This document shows positions 15,248 through 22,815 of a DNA stretch of 24,393 nt, one piece after another. The position numbers and the translations under genes were made by a program. This stretch comes from Verrucomicrobiales bacterium (GTDB taxonomy: Bacteria; Verrucomicrobiota; Verrucomicrobiia; Verrucomicrobiales; Verrucomicrobiaceae). The stretch covers positions 1-24,393 of the forward strand of contig DNXB01000266.1 of NCBI GenBank assembly GCA_003506995.1, in the 5' to 3' direction. The notes beneath the pieces were generated by a model. The model saw only the letters and a program-made list of their open reading frames with translations. It was not told the origin of the DNA and searched no databases. Numbering within the stretch: the first letter of the stretch is position 1; every line of letters starts with the position of its first letter.

Positions 15248-15901
15248 TCACGCGGTGATGAGCCGCCATCTCGCGCGATGAATGTCGCGGTCAATGTTCA
15301 GCCAGCTTTGCTCAAAGTCGGTCGTGGGATAAAAAAACGCGTCGTCGGGCCAGTCGAGGCGCTCGAACTGATGCGTCCGTGAGTCGAAGCTGACGAGCGC
15401 GTCCTCGAAGTAGGGCTGGTCGTCGGTTTTGAGCAGGAATTCACCCCCAGGGACGAGGATGCGCGTCAGGCCGTCGAGGAACTCGGCTTGATTCACGAGA
15501 CGGCGCGCGGTGTGCTTCTTCTTCGGCCATGGATCAGGGCAGAGCAGATGCAGGCGGCTCACGCTCGCCTTTGGTAGCAGCCAGGCGACGGTGTAGGCGC
15601 TTTCCAGGCGCATGATGCGGGCGTTTGGAAGCTGCATGCGCTCGATTTTCCGAGCCGTTTTGTCCACACGGCCCAGCATGCGCTCCACGCCGAGATAATC
15701 GCGCTCTGGATGCCGCGCCGCCATGCCGGTGATGAAGGTGCCGTCACCGCAGCCCAGGTCGATTTCGAGCGGACGCGAGTGATTGGGAAAAATTTCGTCG
15801 TGACGGAGTTCGCGGAAATGATCGGGCGGAATAAAAACAGGAGGCATCTCGGAATGAGGAATGAAGGCGGGGAAGGTGACCGGAATCGTCCTGGGGTTCA
15901 T
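15248..15901 (-). CDS. trmB: tRNA (guanine46-N7)-methyltransferase TrmB
   Basis: TrmB methylates N7 of G46 in the tRNA variable loop using S-adenosylmethionine. The 217-residue product has the family signatures: IDLGCGDGTF (47-56, SAM site), YLGVER (69-74), HLLCPDPWPKKKH (118-130), and TDFEQSWLN (194-202) in place of the usual TxYE block. Length is normal. The ATG at 15899-15901 has AGGAG about 10 bases upstream (complement of 15912-15916), supporting this start over the internal Met19. Its stop codon directly abuts the stop of the convergent fusion gene: TGA and TCA form TGATCA at 15245-15250. The housekeeping call is firm. Confidence 0.94.
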   Translation of the reverse strand: MNPRTIPVTFPAFIPHSEMPPVFIPPDHFRELRHDEIFPNHSRPLEIDLGCGDGTFITGMAARHPERDYLGVERMLGRVDKTARKIERMQLPNARIMRLESAYTVAWLLPKASVSRLHLLCPDPWPKKKHTARRLVNQAEFLDGLTRILVPGGEFLLKTDDQPYFEDALVSFDSRTHQFERLDWPDDAFFYPTTDFEQSWLNIDRDIHRARWRLITA

Positions 15902-15972
15902 CCCGGACGCGCTCCTGCCTTGCCCACTGCCTTTTGATCCAGAGTCGGATGATCGCGAGCTAAATCTCGGGA

Positions 15973-16968
15973 TTACTTGAGCTTCTCGGCCTCCGCCTTG
16001 GCCTTCGCCAGCACATCTGCCAATGCAACGGGCTTGCCGCCCTGGCGCAGGCTTTCATCTGCGGCCTCCATGAAGGTGAAAATCTCGAGCGTCTCCTCCG
16101 CGCTCACCGGCGGCTGGCCGCTGCGGAAAAATTTCCCGATCTGGCGGCACAAGCCCTCGTAGCTCACCGCCTTCGCGGCCTGGCCGATGCTTTTGCTGCC
16201 GTAGGCCACCGCGCCGAAGTCCGCCTTGCCCTTCACGATGCCGCGATAGGCCCCGATGCGGCCGTCTTTCCAGGTGCCGGTGGCGATGTCGTTGTTAGCA
16301 CCTTTGACGCGTGAAACGGTCTCACAACCCGTGCCCATGAGGGTGTAGAGCGCCTCGATGCCGTGGATGCCGTAGAAGAAAAAGTCGGGAGTGCCTTCCT
16401 GATACGAGCATGGACCCCAGGTCGCCGCGCCGAGGATGTCGCCGACTTCCGCGTTGCCCTTGAGCGCCATGAGTTCCGCGCCAAAACGCGAGGATGAGCT
16501 GCTGAAAAACGGCACGTTGTGCTTCTTCGCCAGCTCCACGATGGCGATGGCCTCGGCGAGTGTGCCTGCGAGCGGCTTGTCGATGAAGACAGGCTTGCCC
16601 GCCTTGAAGATTTCCCGCGCCTCCTGGAGATGAATGCGGCCATCCACGCTCTCCAGCAGCACCACATCGACCTTTTCGAGCAGTTTCGGGATGCTATCGA
16701 CAATCTCCACGCCCATCTCGCGAAGCTGCTGCGTGAACTTTTCTTTCCGGGTGGCGCTGGCGGGCATGTCCGTGCCGCCGGTGTAACCGGTCGTCACTTT
16801 GATGCCTGCCAGCTCGCCCTCCGTCTCGCCTTTGTTGAAGAGTTTTGTAAACGCCGGCACATGCGAGGTATCGAGCCCCACAATGCCCGCACGAAGCGGT
16901 TTGAGGTCGTTTTGAGCAAAAGCGGCGCTGGCGACGAGGAGGGAGAGAAGTGCGAGTTTCATGGTCAT
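15973..16968 (-). CDS. Exported Gfo/Idh/MocA-family oxidoreductase
   Basis: The 331-residue product has a Sec-type signal (MTMKLALLSLLVASAAFA, 1-18), then a Rossmann domain starting LRAGIVGLDTSH and the family's two-domain layout. VFIDKPLAGT (128-136) holds the EKP-type lysine (K131, here DKP), and GIHGIEALY (200-208) carries the usual catalytic-region histidine H202. Family enzymes use NAD(P) to oxidise or reduce sugars and inositols, or transiently oxidise C3 during glycoside cleavage. Export is common among PVC members but usually by Tat; this signal has no twin arginine. It is the last gene of the operon; its ATG overlaps the upstream stop (ATGA at 16965-16968), with a second ATG at 16962. 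Substrate is unknown. Confidence 0.86.
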   Translation of the reverse strand: MTMKLALLSLLVASAAFAQNDLKPLRAGIVGLDTSHVPAFTKLFNKGETEGELAGIKVTTGYTGGTDMPASATRKEKFTQQLREMGVEIVDSIPKLLEKVDVVLLESVDGRIHLQEAREIFKAGKPVFIDKPLAGTLAEAIAIVELAKKHNVPFFSSSSSRFGAELMALKGNAEVGDILGAATWGPCSYQEGTPDFFFYGIHGIEALYTLMGTGCETVSRVKGANNDIATGTWKDGRIGAYRGIVKGKADFGAVAYGSKSIGQAAKAVSYEGLCRQIGKFFRSGQPPVSAEETLEIFTFMEAADESLRQGGKPVALADVLAKAKAEAEKLK

Positions 16969-18275
16969 GGTTTCAAAAGGTCCGAGATGGTCTGTTTCAT
17001 CATTTTTTCTGAATCAGGGGCCGCGTAGGCCTGGGTGGGCTCGTAGCCGCCTTCTTCAAAGGAGTGCTCCAGCGGGATGTAACCCGTCACGCCGTCGCCA
17101 TAGCTGGCGGTGCAGACGAAGCCGCCCACCCGCTGCTGCTGGGCGAAGAGCTGATACTCGACGAAGCTCTCGCCGGGCAGGTGGATGAGGCACACGTCAT
17201 CGCCGAGATGCAGGCTGGTGAAGGGAATCGGCTCGCGATGGCGGATGAAGCCGATGCGCAACGCGGTGCTGATGCGCGTGGAAGCTCGTGCCTCGGTGTT
17301 TTGCAGCACCTTGAGCATGCGCTCCTCCGGGAATTCAGGATCAGGCTGTAAAACGACGGGCACATGCCGCCATGCGATCTTCGTCAGCGGCACGCGCTTC
17401 GCCTCCTTTTCCGATTCGACCATCGCGGCGTGGATGCGACTGGCGAGCAGCGGGCGCATCGGCGGCGTGCCGTCGTTGTATTTGCCCGCGCCGATGTTTC
17501 CACCGCAGCCGGTGAAGTAGATGTGCGGCACGCCATCCTCCTGCGTGCGCTTTTCACGGGCAATGCCCGCGAAGTCGTGGCTCACGATGCCGTCGCCGTA
17601 GTAGCTCATGGGATGTGTGGCGTAGTAGTGCAGCGCGGCGAGCTTTGTTTCGCCGTTCCAAAAGCTCACGGTCTTCAACATCGGGTCGATCAGGCCTTCC
17701 GGCAGCGTGCGCAGCGTTTCATCCTTCGACGAGCTGCCGCGCATCTTGCCCACTTTGCCGTTCACGACCTGCACACGGCGGTTTCCGGCCACTTCGAGCA
17801 CTTTGGCCTCGCCTGTCGAGATGTGTGTCACGGTCTGCGGAGCCTTCAAAGCGGCCGCAATGCTCGCCGCGACACCTGCGAGCGCTTTTTCCGTCGCCAC
17901 AGCGTCAATGATGCCGATTTCCGGCAGCATCTTCTGAACGGCGTTGTCCACCAGCGGCGCATTGTGCTGATGCAACGAGTGCAAAGCCACACGTTCCGCC
18001 GAAGTGCCCGCCGCCTTTGCCAAGACCTCACGCCAATGAATGTGATCCGCCCCTCGGATCTCGCAGAAGTCGATGGCGCAGAGCACGACGGGTTTCTCAT
18101 CACTCAAAAGCACCACACCGAGCGCCAGCAGCGGCTCGCTGACACCCACGGCGGGTTTCACCAAACCGCCGCACAATGGCGCACCGACTGACGGTGTGAC
18201 ATCGGCACGAAACATGGCGATTTGAACCGCAAAGGCCTGCGCAGAGAGCAGGGAGAGACAGAGGAGTGTTTTCAT
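16965..18275 (-). CDS. Exported neutral/alkaline ceramidase-like protein, copy B
   Basis: The 436-residue product has a Sec signal (MKTLLCLSLLSAQAFA). It follows the neutral ceramidase N-terminal domain layout, including FRADVTPSVGAPL near the start. The zinc ligands of neutral ceramidases appear conserved: HSLHQHNAP (H102/H104), YYATHPMSYYG (H221), LPGESFVEY (E369) and VTGYIP (Y399). The loop carrying the ceramidase nucleophilic serine (GDVSPN in the family) reads CGGNIGAGKYNDG (257-269), with no serine. It is shorter than the roughly 650-residue ceramidases because the C-terminal immunoglobulin-like domain is missing. It is a paralogue of the protein at 19240-20622. A metal-dependent amidase or esterase on an unknown substrate is the likeliest role. 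Overlaps the flanking genes by ATGA on both sides. Confidence 0.8.
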   Translation of the reverse strand: MKTLLCLSLLSAQAFAVQIAMFRADVTPSVGAPLCGGLVKPAVGVSEPLLALGVVLLSDEKPVVLCAIDFCEIRGADHIHWREVLAKAAGTSAERVALHSLHQHNAPLVDNAVQKMLPEIGIIDAVATEKALAGVAASIAAALKAPQTVTHISTGEAKVLEVAGNRRVQVVNGKVGKMRGSSSKDETLRTLPEGLIDPMLKTVSFWNGETKLAALHYYATHPMSYYGDGIVSHDFAGIAREKRTQEDGVPHIYFTGCGGNIGAGKYNDGTPPMRPLLASRIHAAMVESEKEAKRVPLTKIAWRHVPVVLQPDPEFPEERMLKVLQNTEARASTRISTALRIGFIRHREPIPFTSLHLGDDVCLIHLPGESFVEYQLFAQQQRVGGFVCTASYGDGVTGYIPLEHSFEEGGYEPTQAYAAPDSEKMMKQTISDLLKP

Positions 18276-19243
18276 GGGATTTGGGCGGCGATTTCATCCA
18301 GCGTGGCGATGCAGGCGCGGTCTCCAGCCTGCTGCACGAGATCGCAGATGAGTTCGATCGTGCGGTGCTCGGGATCGCTCGGATACATGGCCGAGGGATG
18401 GCAGAGCAGGTCAAAGACCGCGCCATGCTCGATGCACCACGTCACGGCGAGTCGGATGGCATTCAAAAAATCATCGAGCGGCCAGCGGCAGGTGCGAAAA
18501 GCCGTCACGTCGCTGATCGGGCTCATCGGAATCTCCAAAAGACCATCCGCGTAGCGGAATGGTTGTGCCGCGGCCTGCGCGGCGACGATGCTCTCCAGCA
18601 CGGCGGCGCTCGGTGCCTCGCCGGGCTTGGTGATGGCGTGGCCGGGATATTTGGAGCTGATCCAGTTGAAGCCGAGCTCGTGCAGCATCGCGCGAAGATC
18701 GGGGCGGTCCTGCAAGCCCTCGCGAAAACCGCCCGGCGTGCGGAAGCCAACCGGCGCGAAACCGAGGCGCTGCTGCATGGCCTGCGAGCATAGCGCGATG
18801 TTTTCACGCACAATCTTGGCCGGCTCCCTGCCCTCGATGAGCCACGGGGCGCGGCGGAAGCGATGCTGAAGATCGCCAGGGCGCGTGGCGGTGATGTTGA
18901 TGTGGTCGTAGGTGTGGTTGCCGACGCGGTGGCCGGCCTCATGCAGCTCACGCAGCCAGTCCACGTTCTCCTGCTCAAAGACCTGCCCGACGGCGAAGAA
19001 ATGCATCGCGCCGCCGCGGGCCTTCACCCGCCGCGCTGCCTCGACGGCGTAGCGCTTTGTCTCCGCGTTGAGGTTTCCTTTTTCATAATCCCAATGCGTG
19101 TCCTCCTGACGCGGAAAGTTTCGCGACATCTCCAGATCAAACGTGATTGCGATCAACGCCTGCTTCTTCTTCGGTGACGCGGCTTTCAGCGTCGGCAAAG
19201 CCGCGCCCAACGCGAGACCTTGAAGCATGGAGCGGCGGTTCAT
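18272..19243 (-). CDS. Tat-type polysaccharide deacetylase (NodB-homology domain)
   Basis: The 323-residue product starts MNRRSMLQGLALGAA, a Tat-like signal. The NodB domain follows: ITFDLEMS (33-40, motif 1), VGNHTYDH (107-114, metal ligands H110 and H114), FRTPGG (167-172, motif 3) and LLCHPSA (279-285, motif with H282). CE4-type enzymes remove N- or O-acetyl groups from glycans such as chitin, peptidoglycan or xylan with a metal ion. Motif 1 is TFDLE instead of TFDDG, the variant in which the second aspartate is replaced and a glutamate follows. The gene sits between the two ceramidase-like paralogues, with ATGA overlaps to both, which argues for a shared pathway. The polymer is unknown. 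Confidence 0.87.
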   Translation of the reverse strand: MNRRSMLQGLALGAALPTLKAASPKKKQALIAITFDLEMSRNFPRQEDTHWDYEKGNLNAETKRYAVEAARRVKARGGAMHFFAVGQVFEQENVDWLRELHEAGHRVGNHTYDHINITATRPGDLQHRFRRAPWLIEGREPAKIVRENIALCSQAMQQRLGFAPVGFRTPGGFREGLQDRPDLRAMLHELGFNWISSKYPGHAITKPGEAPSAAVLESIVAAQAAAQPFRYADGLLEIPMSPISDVTAFRTCRWPLDDFLNAIRLAVTWCIEHGAVFDLLCHPSAMYPSDPEHRTIELICDLVQQAGDRACIATLDEIAAQIP

Positions 19244-20622
19244 GGCGCTTCGGAGAGCAGTTTCCGCATCGCGTCCATCAGCACCTGCTCGACTTCAGGC
19301 GCGGTGTTGGAGCTGGAGGGCTGAATCTCGTAACCGCCCTGGCTGTAGGCGATCTCGGTACCGATGTAACCCGTGCCGTAGTCGCCGTAGGCGGCCATGC
19401 AGACGGTCTCATCCGGGCGCATCTGCTGCGCGGCGAGCTGGTACTCGACGAACAGCTCGCCGGGCATGTGCAGGATGCTCACACTGCCGAGCTTGAGCCG
19501 GCTGATTTCGATTTGATGGCCGTTTTGATGCCGTGTGAGGTAGGCGAGCTTGGTGGCGGCGTTGAGGCGGTTGCGCGGATCGGCTTTCTCGTCGGCGAGC
19601 GTTGCCTGCAACGTCTCGCGCACGAGATGCGCGCCCAACGGCAGCGCGACGGCATGAACGCGCCAGTCGAGGTCGTTCGAGGTGATCCTGGTCTTCCGCG
19701 TGGCCTCCCAGGCGCGTTGCATGCCGTCCGCCATGTGCTGTGTCAGCACGACGCGGGCCTCAGGCGAGCCGTCGTTGTATTTGCCGGCGGCGACGTTGCC
19801 GCTGGCGCCATTGAAGTGGATGTGCGGCAGGTTGAGCGCGTTTTCACGCTGCGCGCGCGCCAGACCGACGAACTCGGCGGTGACATCCCCCTTGCCATAA
19901 AAACTCTGCGGGTGCGTGGCGTAGTAGGTCATGCATGCGAGCGGCGTTTCGCCGTCCCAGAAGCTCACCAGTTTCAAAACCGGGTCGATGGTGCCTTCCG
20001 GCGCGGCTTGCGCGTCCGGATTCTTCGAGGCGCTCATGCGTCCGAGGATCAGCTTTCCCAGCGGGCCGATGATGCGGCGGTTCGAGGCCACTTTTTCGAC
20101 TTTGGCCTCGCCGACACCGAGATGCGTGATGTGCCGCGCTTTCGTCAAAGCCTCCCGAATGGCAGCAGCGGTGCCCGCGATGGTTTTGCGGCAAAAATCG
20201 ACATCAAAACGTGTCCCGCCGAGCCCGTGCGCCGCCAAAAGCTCCTCCGCGCTGAAATCACAGCGCGCGCCATCGTGCTGATGCAGGGTGTGGACGGCCA
20301 CGCGGTCCATCGTCGTGCCGGCGGCCTCGGCGAGGCCTTTGCGCCACTCGTCATGGCCGCTGTTGCCGATGCCGATCCAGTCCACCGCACAAAGGACGAC
20401 GGGTTTGCCATCGCCCAGCAACACGACACCGCGCGCGCTGAGCGGATCGGTGATGGAACGCGCCGGAGCATAGGCCACCGGGCTGCCAAGCGGCGGTGTG
20501 GCGTCTGCTTTGAAAACAGCGATGCGCAGCGGCGCGTCAGCCGCTTTCAACGCGATGGTGGCGGCCAACGACACCACGAAAAGTTTCAGGATGTTCATGA
20601 GGCGTTGCGAAAGACATTTCAC
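19240..20622 (-). CDS. Exported neutral/alkaline ceramidase-like protein, copy A
   Basis: This 460-residue paralogue of the protein at 16965-18275 shares FKADATPPLG, HTLHQHDGA (H114/H116), YYATHPQSFYG (H237), MPGELFVEY (E389) and GTGYIG (Y419), the zinc-site pattern of neutral ceramidases. The nucleophile-loop equivalent is GASGNVAAGKYNDG (272-285); it has one serine, but not in the GDVSPN context. No C-terminal immunoglobulin-like domain is present. The GTG at 20620-20622 overlaps the DUF1501 stop (GTGA). An internal ATG at 20598 gives a tighter Sec signal (MNILKLFVVSLAATIALKA), so either start is possible. Probably a periplasmic metal-dependent hydrolase; true ceramidase activity is doubtful. 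Confidence 0.8.
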   Translation of the reverse strand: MKCLSQRLMNILKLFVVSLAATIALKAADAPLRIAVFKADATPPLGSPVAYAPARSITDPLSARGVVLLGDGKPVVLCAVDWIGIGNSGHDEWRKGLAEAAGTTMDRVAVHTLHQHDGARCDFSAEELLAAHGLGGTRFDVDFCRKTIAGTAAAIREALTKARHITHLGVGEAKVEKVASNRRIIGPLGKLILGRMSASKNPDAQAAPEGTIDPVLKLVSFWDGETPLACMTYYATHPQSFYGKGDVTAEFVGLARAQRENALNLPHIHFNGASGNVAAGKYNDGSPEARVVLTQHMADGMQRAWEATRKTRITSNDLDWRVHAVALPLGAHLVRETLQATLADEKADPRNRLNAATKLAYLTRHQNGHQIEISRLKLGSVSILHMPGELFVEYQLAAQQMRPDETVCMAAYGDYGTGYIGTEIAYSQGGYEIQPSSSNTAPEVEQVLMDAMRKLLSEAP

Positions 20623-22028
20623 GCCAGCACTTCTTTCACCACGCGGGCCGGATCGACGCCGGTGAGCCGGAAGTCGAGGCCCTGGGAGCGCACGCTGAGG
20701 CGTTCGTGATCAAGGCCAAGCTGATGCAGGATGGTGGCGTGGATGTCGTGGACATGGACGGGATTCTCAACGGCACCGAAGCCGAACTCGTCGGTCTGGC
20801 CGTAGGTGATGCCCGGTTTGAAGCCGCCGCCGGCAAACCACATCGTGAAGGCGTCGATGTGATGATTGCGGCCGGTCGATTCTCGCACCTCGCCCATCGG
20901 CGTGCGACCGAATTCTCCGCCCCAGATGACGATGGTGTCATCGAGCAGGCCGCGCTGCTTGAGATCCTTCACCAGCGCGGCGCTGGCCTGGTCGATGTCC
21001 TTGCTCTTGAGCGGCATGTGCTTCTCCAAGTTCTCCGTCGGGCCGCCGTGGTGGTCCCAGTTGGTGTCATAGAGCTGCACGAAGCGCACGCCGCGTTCGA
21101 CGAGGCGGCGGGCGAGCAGGCAGTTGCGGGCAAAGCTTGTCTCCTTTGGGTCTTTGATGCCGTAAAGGTCGAGCGTGGCCTGCGATTCGCCGCTGGTGTC
21201 CATCAGCTCCGGCGCGCTGGTCTGCATGCGGTAGGCCATCTCGTAGGCGTTGATGCGCGTGGAGATTTCATCATCGCCCGTCTCAATGAGGCGCTTCAAG
21301 TTCAGCTCACGCACGGCATCCACCACCTGACGCTGCTGCTTGGCGCTGATTTCCTTCGGGGTGGAGAGGTTTACGATGGGATCACCCGTGTTGCGCAGCG
21401 GCACGCCTTGATACGTCGTGGGCAAAACACCGCTGCCCCACAAAACAGCGCCGCCACGCGGCCCACGCGGCCCGCTTTGCAGCACCACAAAGCCGGGCAG
21501 GTCATCGCACTCGCTGCCGAGGCCGTAGGTGACCCACGCGCCCATGCTGGGCCGCCCAAACAGGCCGCTGCCGGTGTTCATGTAGAACTTGGCGGGCGCG
21601 TGATTGAAGAGATCGGTTTTGCAAGTGGTGACGATGCTGAGGTCATCGACGATCTTTGCCGTGTGCGGCAGGTAGTCGCTCACCCAGGCACCGCTCTGGC
21701 CGTGCTGCTTGAAGCCGATCTTGGGGCCGAGCAGGTCGCTGCGGTGGCTGCTGTCCATGAAGGCGAAGCGCTTGCCCTTCGTGTAGCTCTCAGGAATCGG
21801 CTTGCCGTTGAGCTTGGTGAGCAGCGGCTTGTGCTCGAACAGCTCCAACTGCGACGGTCCACCCGCCATGAAGAGGAAGATGACGTTCTTCGCCTTGGCC
21901 GGAAAGTGCGTCTTCTTCGGCGCGAGCGCCGCATCCCGCGCCATGAGCGAACCAAGAGCCATCGAGCCAACGCCGATGCCGCAGCGGCTGAAGAAGTGGC
22001 GGCGAGTTTGAGAAAGGAGGTCGTTCAT
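20619..22028 (-). CDS. DUF1501 protein (Tat-exported, alkaline phosphatase/sulfatase-like fold)
   Basis: This 469-residue protein opens with a twin-arginine signal (TRRHFFSRCGIGVGSMALG). DUF1501 features follow: NVIFLFMAGGPSQLELFEHKP near the N terminus, FARNCLLARRLVERGVRFVQLY in the centre, DTNWDHHGG, VIWGGEFGRTP and GRNHHIDAFTMWFAGGG. The spread of Asp and His residues resembles metal-binding sites of alkaline-phosphatase/sulfatase-superfamily enzymes, but no activity is established for DUF1501. In PVC genomes it is normally encoded directly after a DUF1549/DUF1553 cytochrome protein; here a kinase-fold-like gene lies between the two. It begins 45 bases after that gene and overlaps the downstream ceramidase-like gene. 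Confidence 0.9.
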   Translation of the reverse strand: MNDLLSQTRRHFFSRCGIGVGSMALGSLMARDAALAPKKTHFPAKAKNVIFLFMAGGPSQLELFEHKPLLTKLNGKPIPESYTKGKRFAFMDSSHRSDLLGPKIGFKQHGQSGAWVSDYLPHTAKIVDDLSIVTTCKTDLFNHAPAKFYMNTGSGLFGRPSMGAWVTYGLGSECDDLPGFVVLQSGPRGPRGGAVLWGSGVLPTTYQGVPLRNTGDPIVNLSTPKEISAKQQRQVVDAVRELNLKRLIETGDDEISTRINAYEMAYRMQTSAPELMDTSGESQATLDLYGIKDPKETSFARNCLLARRLVERGVRFVQLYDTNWDHHGGPTENLEKHMPLKSKDIDQASAALVKDLKQRGLLDDTIVIWGGEFGRTPMGEVRESTGRNHHIDAFTMWFAGGGFKPGITYGQTDEFGFGAVENPVHVHDIHATILHQLGLDHERLSVRSQGLDFRLTGVDPARVVKEVLA

Positions 22029-22073
22029 GAGGGTGGAATTGGATACGTTGAAAGCGGAACGAGTCTTGTCATG

Positions 22074-22744
22074 TCAAAGCCCGCCTACAATGGCCGCAGG
22101 CAGGTCGATGGCGACGATCTCGCCTGCGGGCGTGCGCACGAAGTTTCCAGACACGGCGTCACAGATCACCAAACTATCCTCACGGCGGCACCATACGTCA
22201 TGCAGGCCGGAGGGGCGGTGCGCGGCACGCGGCAGCGGCTCAAAGCGGAGCGCTCGCAGCAAATCCGCGATCTCTTGCTCGTCAGGAGGCGCGCCGACGA
22301 TGAAGGGCTGCGAGGTGATGATGCTGGGCACCTCCGAGCCACCCGACTGATCCTGGGCGATGGCGAAAAGGCGGATGTCATCGCCGAAAACGACGTTTGC
22401 CAGCCCGCAGCGTAGCAAGTATTGCGAAGGTATGGCCGGTACCAGCCTCCAGCGTCCGCGTGGATCGAATCCAGGCACAAAACCGAACTGCTCGTGCCAG
22501 GTGGCTTTGTAGATGCGTCCGTCGTGTGGCTCAGCACGAAAAATCAGATGCTCGCCGCCACCGCCACGGGCTTTATAGCCTGCGGAGAGCGTGAGGTCGA
22601 TTTGGGCTTCGCGGAGTTCAGCCATTTCTGCTTGGCGATCCGCGTGGCCTCCAGTCCAGCTTTGATCTGGCGATCCACTTCTTCCGAGGAGACGCAGGGC
22701 TGCGCCAGTCGCAAGGCTCGCATTTGGTCCGGGTCGGTGATCAT
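22074..22744 (-). CDS. Kinase-fold-like protein, apparently frameshifted (resembles phage polyvalent-protein kinase domains)
   Basis: Two frames are needed. From ATG 22744, residues beginning MITDPDQMRALRLAQP and continuing to EVDRQIKAGLEATRIAK read as coding; near 22635 this continues in another frame as AEMAELREAQIDLTLS, then GYKARGGGGEHLIFRAE, IYKAT, LANVVFGDDIRLFAIAQ, IITSQPFIVG and SGNFVRTPAGEIVAIDL. The second frame is open from 22814, but its first 60 codons look non-coding; an in-frame ATG at 22625 could start it alone. GGGGEH, a lysine in IYKAT, and CDAVSGN...AID resemble the G-loop, ATP lysine, catalytic-loop Asn and metal Asp of kinase folds, as in polyvalent phage proteins. Placement from memory is moderate. 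It may be a pseudogene, a sequencing error or two overlapping genes. Confidence 0.55.
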
Positions 22745-22815
22745 GGGGTAAGAGTATGCTATGCCAGGCACGCTTGGCAAGGTCGATGGCGGCAGGTGGA
22801 AGACTGACGGGCATT

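Noticed and set aside
15902..15972. Possible terminator hairpin after the operon (CGAG...CTCG)
   Set aside because: Only a 4-base stem with no T-run; not distinguishable from chance.
19147..20709. Long plus-strand open frame (520 codons) opposite ceramidase-like copy A
   Set aside because: The minus-strand gene has the signal peptide and zinc-site motifs; the plus frame is arginine- and histidine-rich with no domain.
20706..22415. Long plus-strand open frame (569 codons) opposite the DUF1501 and kinase-like genes
   Set aside because: No recognisable domain, low-complexity Ala/Val/His/Arg composition, and it crosses two opposite-strand genes with clear family motifs. It is an antisense shadow of GC-rich codons.
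22637..22814. N-terminal extension of the kinase-like frame from 22814
   Set aside because: Composition looks non-coding, while the alternative frame from 22744 gives a natural protein sequence that joins the kinase-like frame near 22635.
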